A stretch of DNA of 64,000 nucleotides from Streptomyces sp. NBC_00691 (GCF_036226665.1 NZ_CP109007.1:5062501-5126500), one strand, 5' to 3'. Positions 9,501 to 17,141 are shown, counted from the first letter of the stretch. Program-made: numbers and translations. Notes: a model not told the origin generated them from the letters alone.

Positions 9501-9828
9501 CCGCGCCGAGCGCCGTCCCCGCCGTCGTCCCGAGCGCCAGGTCCGCGCCGAACGCGGCGACGGCCGCGACTCCGGCGACGAGCGCGGGAGCGCCGAACGG
9601 CGGACCGGACGAGCGGCCCGCCGCGGTCCGGGCGCCGGCGTCCTCCTTCTCCACCGCCCGTACGTAGGCCGCGTACTCCTCGCCCGCGCCCGCCGCCATG
9701 GAGTCCAGCGCGGCCCGCCCCCGGGCGAGCAGCGCCTCCGCCCCCGCCCGGCTCCCGGAGTTCCGCAGCTCCTCCTCCACCGCCCGTTCCCACAGCCGCT
9801 CAGCCTCGGCCCGATGGCTCTCCCGCAT
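6505..9828 (-). CDS. STAND ATPase with NB-ARC domain and TPR repeats
   Basis: 1107-residue signalling NTPase. The N-terminal ~125 residues are helical and end in a hydrophobic Ala/Gly/Val stretch (about 80-124) that may span or touch the membrane. A Gly/Ser-rich linker (170-215) leads to the NB-ARC region with Walker A GEPGSGRTT (290-298), Walker B VTVILDD and a winged-helix-like part. The C-terminal half (from ~residue 620) holds about ten tetratricopeptide repeats with the usual W-x2-Lx2-Gx2-Yx2-Gx3-A pattern. Such proteins bind a ligand or partner through TPRs and oligomerise on ATP binding. No effector domain was identified. The ATG at 9828 follows AGGGGGA. Its inducer and output are unknown; no defence cluster surrounds it. 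Confidence 0.85.
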   Translation of the reverse strand: MRESHRAEAERLWERAVEEELRNSGSRAGAEALLARGRAALDSMAAGAGEEYAAYVRAVEKEDAGARTAAGRSSGPPFGAPALVAGVAAVAAFGADLALGTTAGTALGAGAVVAVAGAAATVLKATSGRTGPVAPAQAADGAVEAARVRWLTALEVRGVRPFLERERVASGGGNGDVPLTGTGEGGSGGSHGSGGSRDPGSPDGSGGSGRGPLADGRDRPAVVPRPERLRGADRSAAARRRAVLERSFGHLPDPGGDFAGRREELARITRWVQTGRASAETRPTVVLLHGEPGSGRTTLAVRAAHALRDQFRGACVVDLRGGASGERPLATREALLHLLNRLGAPRERLLFREGATADQQVARLTELYQRQLTGVPVTVILDDAVDAAQVRALLPERSESLVLVTCREPLDLGDVAAHVLPVAALDAGGAEELLRAAGGAPDHGPYDAEALDRIRELCGGLPLALRAAGSLLARRSLNELAETLARPDRGVDPVERALRARYFVDLDDEARRLLRRLSLAGRASLGAAAAAALLDGSGAEGARLLRELAGAGLLAPVRGERYRLHDAVRGFAALRLLDEEDAAEISAAQERLIRNYAELADAVIRMVDGKMSTRADRFGGHGFGSLEAALSWLDEESSFITAALRHTEGVDQQTVLDLLGALCDYCLLRGDLYRLGEINELAEAVGQGQLSRSVQWRTGIAARQIGDLDKARTTLTSVVSLYQEARQEPGAALALCSLGITLHHQGRLTDAAARLREALALQEPEALAADRGWTLHALAAVERDRGNLAEATALLDRSLALHREHESPHGQAWAHFQRGQVLLLRGDVPGAEAGLRDALDGYGRIHDGRGEAWALTQLARARLAAGDAEPAVEGLRGALARHREQEDARGEAWTLFHLAHALEERGDRDDAVRELGRARTMFSRMRDMYGLASARHHSGRVTRDQLAARTGGLRNSGFARQLLVDARADFHRIGVPHGEAWTSLELAIIDAGNARVPQALGLCDEARALFDTYGDRRGADWARFLRCTLLPHAVPGSPEPGTVTAREELAALVADRHPARDPRLDDCAEAYAVILGRGIHPSAPWQAWDLGMVPNRHAGEVLGVPVG

Positions 9829-9937
9829 GTGCGTCCCCCTCCGCGCGTGCCCGCCCGTCCCGTCCCTGAGGCCCTGTCAGCCCCCGGACCGTGCGCGTCC
9901 AGTGTGCTGCGCGGGGCGCGAAGGCGCGAGAGCGGAG

Positions 9938-10219
9938 ATGAGGAGGCGGCTGCGGCGGGTCCTGGACGGCGGGCACGGCCGGCGTGTACCTGGGGTCCGC
10001 ATCACACCGCTGGGCGACCTCTCCGCCCTCCGTGTCTTCGTCTGGCAGTTCGACGGCCTCGTCGTCGTCCTGGCCGGCGTCCTCATGATGAACGCGATGC
10101 CGACGGCGTCCGGCGCCGCCCTGCTCGCGACGGGCGCGGCCGCCTGCTGCGTCCGGGCGGGCCTGCGCCGCACCGGATGGTCCCTCCGGCCCTTCGCCAC
10201 CCGCCTCGGCCGGGTGTAG
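9938..10219 (+). CDS. Small putative membrane protein
   Basis: 93 residues with a basic start (MRRRLRRVLDGGHGRR) and two hydrophobic segments near residues 34-52 and 54-72, ending with arginines. Divergent from the STAND ATPase across 109 bases and just upstream of the DUF255 gene. The start is chosen at ATG 9938, near the purine run GCGGAG. No family recognised. Codon bias is consistent with coding. Confidence 0.5.
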   Translation: MRRRLRRVLDGGHGRRVPGVRITPLGDLSALRVFVWQFDGLVVVLAGVLMMNAMPTASGAALLATGAAACCVRAGLRRTGWSLRPFATRLGRV

Positions 10220-10302
10220 GGACGCCCGGCGGGAGCGGCCCCCGGTCCGCCGGGGGCAGGGGGTCCCGCGGGACTCCGGGGCGGCAGGGCAGGATGGACA
10301 CC

Positions 10303-12324
10303 ATGGCGAACCGACTGGCCCATGAGACCTCCCCCTACCTCCTTCAACACGCCGACAACCCGGTCGACTGGTGGCCGTGGTCGGCCGAGGCCTTCGAGGA
10401 GGCCCGCCGCCGCGACGTCCCCGTGCTGCTCAGCGTCGGATACAGCTCCTGCCACTGGTGCCACGTCATGGCGCACGAGTCCTTCGAGGACGACGCGACC
10501 GCGTCCCTGGTCAACGAGAACTTCGTCGCCGTCAAGGTCGACCGCGAGGAGCGCCCCGACGTCGACGCCGTCTACATGGAGGCCGTCCAGGCCGCGACTG
10601 GCCAGGGCGGCTGGCCGATGACCGTCTTCCTCACCCCGGACGCCGCCCCCTTCTACTTCGGTACGTACTTCCCGCCCGAGCCCCGCCACGGCATGCCCTC
10701 CTTCCCCGAGGTCCTGGAGGGCGTCAAGGGCGCCTGGGCCGACCGGCGCGGCGAGGTCGGCGAGGTCGCGGAGCGCATCGTGAAGGACCTCGCGGGCCGC
10801 TCCCTCGCGTACGGCGGCGACGGCGTCCCCGGCGAGGAGGAGCTCGCCCAGGCCCTCCTCGGTCTCACCCGCGAGTACGACGCGACCCACGGCGGCTTCG
10901 GCGGCGCACCCAAGTTCCCGCCGTCCATGGCCCTGGAGTTCCTGCTCCGCCACCACGCCCGTACGGGCTCCGAGGGTGCCCTCCAGATGGCCTCCGACAC
11001 CTGCGAGGCGATGGCCCGCGGCGGTATCTACGACCAGCTCGGCGGCGGCTTCGCGCGGTACGCCGTCGACCGTGCCTGGGTCGTGCCCCACTTCGAGAAG
11101 ATGCTGTACGACAACGCCCTGCTCTGCCGGGCCTACGCGCATCTGTGGAAGGCCACGGGCAGCGACCTGGCCCGCCGGGTCGCCCTGGAGACGGCCGACT
11201 TCCTGGTCCGCGAACTGCGCACCCCCGAGGGCGGTTTCGCCTCCGCGCTCGACGCGGACAGCGCCGACGGTACGGGCAGGCACGTCGAGGGCGCCTACTA
11301 CGTGTGGACGCCCGCGCAGCTCACCGAGGTCCTCGGCGCGGAGGACGCCGCCCTCGCCGCCGCCCACTACGGCGTCACCGAGGACGGCACCTTCGAGCAC
11401 GGCAGCTCCGTGCTGCAGCTTCCGCAGGAGGCCGGTCCGGCCGACGCCGGCCGGATCGCCTCGATCGCCGCCCGGCTCCTCGCCGCCCGCGAGGAGCGCG
11501 AGCGTCCTGGCCGCGACGACAAGGTCGTCGCGGCCTGGAACGGCCTCGCGATCGCCGCCCTCGCCGAGACCGGTGCCCTCTTCGGCCGCCCCGATCTCGT
11601 CGAGCGCGCCACCGAGGCCGCCGACCTCCTCGTCCGGGTCCACATGGACGAGTCCGCCCGCCTCACCCGTACGTCCAAGGACGGCCGGGCCGGCACGAAC
11701 GACGGCGTCCTGGAGGACTACGCCGACGTCGCCGAGGGTTTCCTCGCCCTCGCCGCCGTCACCGGCGAGGGTGCCTGGCTCGACTTCGCCGGCTTCCTCC
11801 TGGACCTCGTCATCGACCGCTTCACCGCCGAGGGCGGCGCCCTCTACGACACGGCCCACGACGCCGAGGCCCTGATCCGCCGCCCGCAGGACCCCACGGA
11901 CAACGCCGCCCCGTCCGGCTGGACGGCCGCGGCCGGCGCGCTGCTCTCGTACGCCGCGCACACCGGCTCCGTCACCCACCGCGCCGCCGCCGAGGGCGCC
12001 CTCGGCGTCGTCAAGGCCCTCGGCCCCCGCGCGCCCCGCTTCATCGGCTGGGGCCTGGCCGTCTCCGAGGCCCTCCTCGACGGGCCCCGGGAGATCGCCG
12101 TGGTGGGCGCCCCCGACGACGAGGCCTTCCAGGAGCTGCGCCGTACCGCGCTCCTGGCGACCGCCCCCGGCGCGGTCCTCGCCTTCGGAGCCCCCGACAG
12201 CGAGGAGTTCCCGCTGCTGAGGGACCGTCCGCTGGTCGCCGGTGGTCCCGCCGCGTACGTGTGCCGTCACTTCACCTGCGACGCGCCCGTCACCGACCCG
12301 GACGCCCTCCGCCGGAAGCTCTGA
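10303..12324 (+). CDS. DUF255 / YyaL-type thioredoxin-fold protein
   Basis: 673-residue cytosolic protein of the spermatogenesis-associated protein 20 (YyaL) family. The N-terminal thioredoxin-like domain (about 1-165) opens with the family signature ANRLAHETSPYLLQHADNPVDW and contains SSCHWCHVM, a CxxC-type pair. The remainder is an alpha/alpha-toroid resembling N-acylglucosamine 2-epimerases and glycan-processing enzymes (GGIYDQLGGGFARYAVD, FEKMLYDNA). Biochemical role is not established. ATG 10303 is chosen over ATG 10294 because AGGA sits about 9 bases upstream. Monocistronic, ending in a hairpin. Confidence 0.9.
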   Translation: MANRLAHETSPYLLQHADNPVDWWPWSAEAFEEARRRDVPVLLSVGYSSCHWCHVMAHESFEDDATASLVNENFVAVKVDREERPDVDAVYMEAVQAATGQGGWPMTVFLTPDAAPFYFGTYFPPEPRHGMPSFPEVLEGVKGAWADRRGEVGEVAERIVKDLAGRSLAYGGDGVPGEEELAQALLGLTREYDATHGGFGGAPKFPPSMALEFLLRHHARTGSEGALQMASDTCEAMARGGIYDQLGGGFARYAVDRAWVVPHFEKMLYDNALLCRAYAHLWKATGSDLARRVALETADFLVRELRTPEGGFASALDADSADGTGRHVEGAYYVWTPAQLTEVLGAEDAALAAAHYGVTEDGTFEHGSSVLQLPQEAGPADAGRIASIAARLLAAREERERPGRDDKVVAAWNGLAIAALAETGALFGRPDLVERATEAADLLVRVHMDESARLTRTSKDGRAGTNDGVLEDYADVAEGFLALAAVTGEGAWLDFAGFLLDLVIDRFTAEGGALYDTAHDAEALIRRPQDPTDNAAPSGWTAAAGALLSYAAHTGSVTHRAAAEGALGVVKALGPRAPRFIGWGLAVSEALLDGPREIAVVGAPDDEAFQELRRTALLATAPGAVLAFGAPDSEEFPLLRDRPLVAGGPAAYVCRHFTCDAPVTDPDALRRKL

Positions 12325-12341
12325 GGCCCCCGGAACGGGGA

Positions 12342-12379
12342 CGGCCCCGCGACCCCTCCGAGGAGGGGCGGCGGGGCCG
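12342..12379. terminator. Hairpin between DUF255 gene and rodlin 1
   Basis: An 18-base stem with two mismatches (12342-12359 with 12362-12379) lies between the convergent genes. Confidence 0.7.
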
Positions 12380-12398
12380 CCGTGCCGAGCGTCGTCGC

Positions 12399-12806
12399 TC
12401 AGCTGTTGCCGGCGCCGTTGCCGGAGAGCACGGGGATGTCGCTGAGGATGTGCGACAGCGGCTCGTCACCCTTGGCCTGGGTGGAGTTCTCCGTGCACTG
12501 CTGGTTCTGCGGGGAGGACAGGACGTTGATGTCCTGAACGGCGATCGGGATGGCGCCGACCAGCGAACCGGCGTTGACCTTGGCCGGCAGGCCGATGCAC
12601 GGCTTGTTCAGGGAGCCCTGGACGAGCGCGAACTGCGGGCTCATGTTGCCGTGGGTGGCCGAGTTGCCGAACTCCTGGTGGGCACCGTTGCCGCTGAGCG
12701 AGGTGGTGCCACCGTCGTCGGCGATCGCGAGCGCCTGTCCGGCACCCGCCGCCGTCGCGCCGAGCACCGACGCGGCCACAGCAGCCGTAGCCAACAGCTT
12801 CTTCAT
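12399..12806 (-). CDS. Rodlin (copy 1)
   Basis: 135-residue secreted protein of the rodlin family (RdlA/RdlB), which in S. coelicolor organises chaplin amyloid fibrils into rodlets on aerial hyphae and spores. A Sec signal peptide ends near AxA at residue ~27. The mature part has the family features: DDGGTTSLSGNGA, the NSATHGNMSPQF segment, two Cys (LNKPCIGLP and NQQCTENS) and the C-terminal NSTQAKGDEPLSHIL. ATG 12806 follows GAAAGG. It is highly similar to the two other rodlins in this window and has the same promoter-like element upstream (12855-12882). Confidence 0.93.
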   Translation of the reverse strand: MKKLLATAAVAASVLGATAAGAGQALAIADDGGTTSLSGNGAHQEFGNSATHGNMSPQFALVQGSLNKPCIGLPAKVNAGSLVGAIPIAVQDINVLSSPQNQQCTENSTQAKGDEPLSHILSDIPVLSGNGAGNS

Positions 12807-12854
12807 TGTTCAGGCCTTTCGGATTGTGGCTCGCTGAGTGCCGAGCCGTGCTGA

Positions 12855-12882
12855 TCAACTGGTCAGCGGTGCGGAGGTTCCG
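12855..12882 (-). promoter_or_regulatory. Sigma-BldN-like promoter of rodlin 1
   Basis: On the minus strand CGGAAC (12882-12877) and AGTTGA (12860-12855) are separated by exactly 16 bases, and the -10 ends 48 bases before the ATG. The reported sigma-BldN consensus is CGTAAC-N16-CGTTGA. The same hexamers and spacing precede the other two rodlins. Confidence 0.75.
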
Positions 12883-12900
12883 CGAAGTCCACCGGACGGA

Positions 12901-13941
12901 CTACGGGCAGATGAGCGAAGCCCCGGGATCCGGCCGGTAGGCGGCCGCGGAGATCCGGCTGGGAGCGACCTCGTCGGCCGCCGGCAGCGGCCGGTCCTCG
13001 CGCAGCCGCCGGAAGACCTCGGCCGCGCCCTCCTCGTCCCAGGCGAGGGTGGACCCGACGCCGGCGATGTCCGGGTTGAAGCCGCGTACGGGCACGGTGG
13101 CGAACTCCGTACGGTCCGGGGGCAGGTCCCGCAGCCGCGCGGCGAGGGTGAGCAGCTCCCTCACGGAGATCCCCCGTTCGGCCGCGCCCGTCCCGCGCAG
13201 GGTCTCCGCGAGGTCCTTCAGCCGGCCGGGACGGCCGAGGACGCCGTCGCGGATCCGCTGCAGGGTGTTGACGACGAACTTCTGCTGCTTCTTGATGCGG
13301 CCGAAGTCCATCTGCCCGTCGGCCTTCCGCGACCGCACGTACTGGAGTGCCTCGCCGCCGCCGACCGGCCGGGTCCCGGGCTGCAGGTCGATGCCGGTGG
13401 ACGGGTCCTTGAGGGCCTTCTCCGTGCAGATGGGGACGCCGCCGTCGACGCGGTCCACGGTGTCCATGAAGCGCCGGAAGTCGATCTCCAGGTAGCGGTG
13501 GACGGGCAGCCCCGTCATCGATTCGACGGTCTCCACGGCGAAGGCGGGACCGCCCTCCGCCCAGGCGCCGTTGATCTTCGCCTGGTGGGCCGCGTGGAGC
13601 TTTCCGGTGCGCCGGTCGCGGTGCTGGTCGGGGAAGGAGGTGAGCGAGTCACGGGGGAGGCTCACCACGTCGACCCGGTCGTTCTCGGCCGAGACGTGCA
13701 CGAGCATCATCACGTCCGTGCAGTCGCACTCCTTCCCGCCCAGCCGGAAACGTTCCTTCTCCTCCGCGGTGACTCCCTTGCGGCTGTCGATGCCGACCAC
13801 GAGGAGGTTCAGTCCCTGTCCGGGGCGGGGGAGGTCGGAGGGGACGGCGGCGAGGGCGGCGGGAGCGAGGGCGGCGAGGGCGGCGAGCGCCGCGGGGACG
13901 AGCAGCGGACGTCGGGGGCGCCGTGATCGCGGGAATTTCAT
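12901..13941 (-). CDS. LytR-CpsA-Psr (LCP) family protein
   Basis: 346-residue exported phosphotransferase-like protein. The N-terminus is basic followed by a signal-anchor rich in Ala/Leu (to ~residue 32). The LCP domain (about 45-250) begins LNLLVVGIDSRKG and contains DVMMLVHVSAENDRVDVVSLPRDSL, KINGAWAEGG and ALQYVRSRKADGQMDFGRIKKQQ, with the Arg/Asp residues that bind the polyprenyl pyrophosphate. LCP enzymes attach glycopolymers such as teichoic acids or capsule to peptidoglycan. Its place among rodlins and next to a polysaccharide locus suggests a glycan-anchoring role at the aerial surface, which is inference. It lies upstream of rodlin 1 on the same strand but the rodlin has its own promoter. 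Confidence 0.88.
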   Translation of the reverse strand: MKFPRSRRPRRPLLVPAALAALAALAPAALAAVPSDLPRPGQGLNLLVVGIDSRKGVTAEEKERFRLGGKECDCTDVMMLVHVSAENDRVDVVSLPRDSLTSFPDQHRDRRTGKLHAAHQAKINGAWAEGGPAFAVETVESMTGLPVHRYLEIDFRRFMDTVDRVDGGVPICTEKALKDPSTGIDLQPGTRPVGGGEALQYVRSRKADGQMDFGRIKKQQKFVVNTLQRIRDGVLGRPGRLKDLAETLRGTGAAERGISVRELLTLAARLRDLPPDRTEFATVPVRGFNPDIAGVGSTLAWDEEGAAEVFRRLREDRPLPAADEVAPSRISAAAYRPDPGASLICP

Positions 13942-14060
13942 GCCCGCACGGTAATTCGATCACTCTCGCACACAGATACACGACGCGACATGAACAGGAC
14001 GAATCACTCTCCTGCGGCGCCTGTGGAATGATGCGGGAATCGCAGCGGGAAGGAGCGAAG

Positions 14061-14267
14061 ATGGCGCCGGATCCCGGGAAATGGGAACGGATGGCCTTCA
14101 TTCCGAAGAGCCGATATGTGAGCGACCCACCCCCAGCCGACCGCACACCATTTCCCCTCTATTCCTCACTCGTGGCCCAATGGGCGCAGGCGGGCCGGAC
14201 GGTGCCGGGGATGCCCGACCGCGAGTGGGAACGTCTGATGGCCGCCCCGGTCTGGCCGACCTGGTAG
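14061..14267 (+). CDS. Small conserved hypothetical protein
   Basis: 68 residues, soluble, Pro/Trp-rich, with the segment PFPLYSSLVAQWAQAGRTVPGMPDREW. The start ATG 14061 has a strong AGGAG six bases upstream, which decides it against the longer open frame. Similar short proteins with the PLY-W-GRTVPG-EW pattern occur in Streptomyces as I recall; no function known. It is divergent from the LCP gene and followed by a hairpin. Confidence 0.65.
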   Translation: MAPDPGKWERMAFIPKSRYVSDPPPADRTPFPLYSSLVAQWAQAGRTVPGMPDREWERLMAAPVWPTW

Positions 14268-14299
14268 CGAGGGTCCCGGGCCGTACGGCAGATGCGAAA

Positions 14300-14323
14300 G
14301 GGGCCGCCCCGGAGGGCGGCCCC
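14300..14323. terminator. Hairpin between small gene and rodlin 2
   Basis: Perfect 10-base-pair stem (14300-14309 with 14314-14323) and CGGA tetraloop between convergent genes. Confidence 0.75.
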
Positions 14324-14357
14324 TGACGTGTGAACGTCGTCGCGCGGAGGCGGAACG

Positions 14358-14768
14358 TCAGTTGTTGCCGACGCCGTTGCCCGACAGGACCGGGATGTCG
14401 TCCAGGATGTGCGAGAGCGCCTCGTCACCCTTGGCCTGGGTGGAGTTCTCGGTGCACTGCTGGTTCTGCGGGGAGGACAGGACGTTGACGTCCTGGACCG
14501 AGATCGGCACGAGGCCGATGAGGGAGCCGGCGTTGAGCTTGGCCGGCAGGCCCACGCACGGCTTGTTCAGCGAGCCCTGGACCAGCGCGAACTGGGGGCT
14601 CATGTGGCCGTAGGTGGCCGAGTTGCCGTACTCCTGGTGCGCGCCGTTGCCGCTGAGCGAGGTCGTGCCGCCGTCGTTGCCGATGGCGAACGCGGGGGCG
14701 GCGACGGCGGCGGTGGCGCCGACGATGGAGACGGCCGCGGCCGCAGTGGCCATAACCTTCTTGATCAC
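14358..14768 (-). CDS. Rodlin (copy 2)
   Basis: 136-residue secreted rodlin, nearly collinear with copy 1 and keeping the same two Cys, MSPQFALVQGSLNKPC, QDVNVLSSPQNQQC and STQAKGDEALSHIL segments. It starts with GTG at 14768 preceded by AAGGGAA; the signal peptide ends near AFA. It is divergent from rodlin 3, with two facing copies of the same promoter element between them (14813-14840 and 14910-14937). Likely secreted on aerial hyphae and assembled with chaplins. Confidence 0.93.
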   Translation of the reverse strand: MIKKVMATAAAAVSIVGATAAVAAPAFAIGNDGGTTSLSGNGAHQEYGNSATYGHMSPQFALVQGSLNKPCVGLPAKLNAGSLIGLVPISVQDVNVLSSPQNQQCTENSTQAKGDEALSHILDDIPVLSGNGVGNN

Positions 14769-14812
14769 GGGAGTTCCCTTCTAGAACCGGCTCCGTGCAG
14801 GGAGCGACCTGA

Positions 14813-14840
14813 TCAACTGCCCATGGACGCAGGGGTTCCG
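14813..14840 (-). promoter_or_regulatory. Sigma-BldN-like promoter of rodlin 2
   Basis: Minus-strand CGGAAC (14840-14835), 16-base spacer, AGTTGA (14818-14813), 44 bases before the GTG. Same hexamers as at the other rodlins. Confidence 0.75.
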
Positions 14841-14909
14841 CTGTGTCACTCCCTTGGCGGAGCGCACTCGGCAGCGCAAAGCGGGGCGCCAGTCGAACGG
14901 GTGAAGAGC

Positions 14910-14937
14910 CGGAACCTCAGCCCCCGCGCGCAGTTGA
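14910..14937 (+). promoter_or_regulatory. Sigma-BldN-like promoter of rodlin 3
   Basis: CGGAAC (14910-14915), 16-base spacer, AGTTGA (14932-14937), 49 bases before the GTG at 14987. Identical hexamers to the promoters of rodlins 1 and 2. Confidence 0.75.
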
Positions 14938-14986
14938 TCCGGTCGCATCAATCACGTCGATTGGTGGGAACAGGAACGGAATCACC

Positions 14987-15400
14987 GTGATCAAGAAGAT
15001 TATGGCGGCTGCGGCTGTTACGGCCTCTGTTGTCGGCGCTTCCGCTGCGGCGGCCTCCCCGGCGCTCGCCATCGCCGACGACGGCGGCACGACCTCGCTC
15101 AGCGGCAACGCCGCGAGCCAGTCGTTCGGCAACTCCACGACCGCGGGTGACATGAGCCCCCAGTTCTCGGCCGTCCAGGGCTCGCTGAACAAGCTCTGCC
15201 TCGGCGCCCCGGTCAAGGGCAACGTCGGCTCGCTCGTCGGCATCCTCGTCCCGGTCGCGGTCCAGGACGTCAACGTCCTGTCCTCCCCGCAGAACCAGCA
15301 GTGCGCCGAGAACTCCACCCAGGCCAAGGGTGACGAGCCGCTGTCGCACATCGTGGAGGACATCCCGGTCCTCTCCGGGAACGGCGCCTACAACGGCTGA
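14987..15400 (+). CDS. Rodlin (copy 3)
   Basis: 137-residue secreted rodlin starting at GTG 14987 (VIKKIMAAAAV), with GGAACGGAA upstream. The signal peptide ends near ALA (residue ~27). It retains DDGGTTSLSGN, MSPQFSAVQGSLNKLC, QDVNVLSSPQNQQC and STQAKGDEPLSHIVED, but its middle (CLGAPVKGNVGSLVGILVPV) differs from copies 1 and 2, which are closer to each other. This makes three rodlins where S. coelicolor has two. A terminator follows. Confidence 0.93.
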   Translation: MIKKIMAAAAVTASVVGASAAAASPALAIADDGGTTSLSGNAASQSFGNSTTAGDMSPQFSAVQGSLNKLCLGAPVKGNVGSLVGILVPVAVQDVNVLSSPQNQQCAENSTQAKGDEPLSHIVEDIPVLSGNGAYNG

Positions 15401-15416
15401 TCCGTCCCGCGCACTT

Positions 15417-15454
15417 CAGGGCCGGAGGGAACGTACCTGTTCCCTCCGGCCCTG
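15417..15454 (+). terminator. Terminator after rodlin 3
   Basis: Perfect 16-base-pair stem (15417-15432 with 15439-15454) with a six-base loop, 16 bases after the stop. Confidence 0.85.
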
Positions 15455-15571
15455 CTGTGTGCGGGCAATGGAGTGAAAGAACGAACGTCGTCGTTTTCGC
15501 GGTTTCCTTTGTGCGGCATGTTCGTTGTGTTGCGTGAAAAGTGTTCCGCCACCGAAAGGATGCAGACGAAA

Positions 15572-15805
15572 ATGAACTGTAAGAAGGCTGCTGCCGTCGT
15601 CGCCGGAATCATCATGGCCATGGGTGCGGCGACCCCCGCCTTCGCGGACGCGGGCGCCGAGGGTCTCGCGGTCGGTTCGCCGGGCGTCCTCTCCGGCAAC
15701 GTCGTGCAGATCCCGATCCACGTGCCGATCAACGCCTGCGGCAACAGCGTGAACGTCATCGGCCTGCTCAACCCGGCCGCGTTCAACACCTGCGTCAACG
15801 CCTGA
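15572..15805 (+). CDS. Short chaplin (chaplin A of this window)
   Basis: 77-residue secreted chaplin: signal peptide to about residue 25 (AFA), then one chaplin domain with SPGVLSGNVVQIPIHVPINACGNSVNVIGLLNP and a second Cys 18 residues after the first. Chaplins are amyloid-forming surfactants that let aerial hyphae leave the water film. The ATG at 15572 has AAGGA about 12 bases upstream. Unlike the other two chaplins it has no recognisable BldN-like element in the preceding 115 bases. A 19-base-pair terminator follows. Confidence 0.93.
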   Translation: MNCKKAAAVVAGIIMAMGAATPAFADAGAEGLAVGSPGVLSGNVVQIPIHVPINACGNSVNVIGLLNPAAFNTCVNA

Positions 15806-15829
15806 GTCCCCAGCGACCCGCAGGCACAG

Positions 15830-15871
15830 GGGCCGGCCCCCGGGGAGCGGACGCTCCCCGGGGGCCGGCCC
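15830..15871. terminator. Strong bidirectional terminator
   Basis: Perfect 19-base-pair stem (15830-15848 with 15853-15871) with GGAC loop between the chaplin and the convergent flavoprotein gene. Confidence 0.88.
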
Positions 15872-15875
15872 TCCC

Positions 15876-17141
15876 TCATGCCGAGACCGGCGTCCTCCCG
15901 CCCGTCCGCGGCCGGCCCACCGCCCCGCCCCGGACCCCCGCCCGCAGCCGCCGCCGCACCCCTCGCACCAGCCTCCCCGCCGTGTACTCGGCGCCGAGGA
16001 CGAACCGCATCGAGGGACCGTACGAAGGAGCGGTGAGCAGCCCGGCGAGGAACAGGCCCGGCCACGAGGACTCGAAGAGACCGCCGACCTCCGGGGCGCC
16101 GCCCGCGCCGACCCTCCGCAACGCGCCGCGCAGCTCCGGGGCGAGCACACCCGCCCGGTCCAGGCTCGGGGTGAAACCGGTGGCCGCGATGACATGGTCG
16201 GTCTCCAGGACGGCCGTCCCCTCCGGCCCGGTCACGTCGAGCCGCAGCCGCTCGTCCCCGGTCACGGCCGCCGCGGTGATCCACTGCCCGAGGCGTACGT
16301 CGCCGACCGAGGCGAACCGCTCGCGCAGCCACCAGGCCCCCGCCGGGCCGAGCGCCGAGCCGAAGATCCGCTCACGGGTCGCGGCCGGCAGCCGCCGGAA
16401 GACGCCCGGCGTGTCCGCGTACAGCTTGTTCCGCCAGCCGCAGCCCAGCCCCGTGTGCGGCACCCGCACCCTCGGCCACGGCCCCCGGTCGAGGGGCGGG
16501 GGCACGGTGTTCCACTGCAGCCGGTCCGCGCGGGCGAGGATCCGTACGGTCGCGGCGCCCCCCTCGACGAGGAGCGAGGCCGTCTCCAGGGCGGCCTGCC
16601 CGGCCCCGACGACCGTCACGTCCCGGCCGGTGAAGCGGTCCAGCTCGCCGTGGTGGCTGGAGTGGGTGACGTACCGCCGGGGCAGCCCCCGCAGCGGTCC
16701 CGGGATCTCCATGAACGGCAGGACGCCGACCGCGAGCGCCACCGTCCTGGCCCGCAGCGCCTCGCCGTCCTCGGTCCGCAGCTCGAAGGCGTCCCTGCCG
16801 GGTGCGACCGAGCCGATCAGACGCTCGTCGAGCGCGGGCACCGCCTGCCGGGCGAACCAGTCGCCGTACCCGGCGAAGAGGTCCACCGGCAGCGGCACCC
16901 CGTGCGTGGCCCGCACACCCCGCGTGGCGGCGTAGGCGTCGAGCCCGTACGCCCGCTCCGGGTCGGAGAGATGGGAGGCCCAGGGTTCCGACTTCAGGAA
17001 CATGCCCGAGGGCATCGCGTGCCAGGACTCCATCGAGCGGCCGAAGGTCCGCAGACGCAGTCCGTGGACGGCCGCGTGCGCGGCGACGGACAGACCGTAC
17101 GGTCCGGCCCCGACGACCACCAGGTCGTACATCGGCTTCAT
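15876..17141 (-). CDS. FAD/NAD(P)-binding monooxygenase-like flavoprotein
   Basis: 421-residue flavoprotein with an N-terminal FAD Rossmann motif VVVGAGPYGLSVAAHA (residues ~6-20) and a second nucleotide motif VTVVGAGQAALETA near the middle, then ATGF near the end, as in flavin-containing monooxygenases and amino-acid N-hydroxylases. It probably uses NADPH and oxygen to oxidise a small substrate; which one is unknown. Several starts are possible; ATG 17141 has GGAAGG four bases upstream, while ATG 17159 overlaps the previous stop (ATGA). It is co-transcribed after the ATP-grasp gene, so the pair may build or modify one small molecule or sugar substituent. Confidence 0.8.
   Translation of the reverse strand: MKPMYDLVVVGAGPYGLSVAAHAAVHGLRLRTFGRSMESWHAMPSGMFLKSEPWASHLSDPERAYGLDAYAATRGVRATHGVPLPVDLFAGYGDWFARQAVPALDERLIGSVAPGRDAFELRTEDGEALRARTVALAVGVLPFMEIPGPLRGLPRRYVTHSSHHGELDRFTGRDVTVVGAGQAALETASLLVEGGAATVRILARADRLQWNTVPPPLDRGPWPRVRVPHTGLGCGWRNKLYADTPGVFRRLPAATRERIFGSALGPAGAWWLRERFASVGDVRLGQWITAAAVTGDERLRLDVTGPEGTAVLETDHVIAATGFTPSLDRAGVLAPELRGALRRVGAGGAPEVGGLFESSWPGLFLAGLLTAPSYGPSMRFVLGAEYTAGRLVRGVRRRLRAGVRGGAVGRPRTGGRTPVSA

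Noticed and set aside
15421..15571. Sigma-BldN-like promoter for chaplin A
   Set aside because: CGTTGT at 15523 and CGTTTT at 15492 have no acceptable -35 at 16 bases, so no promoter is claimed.
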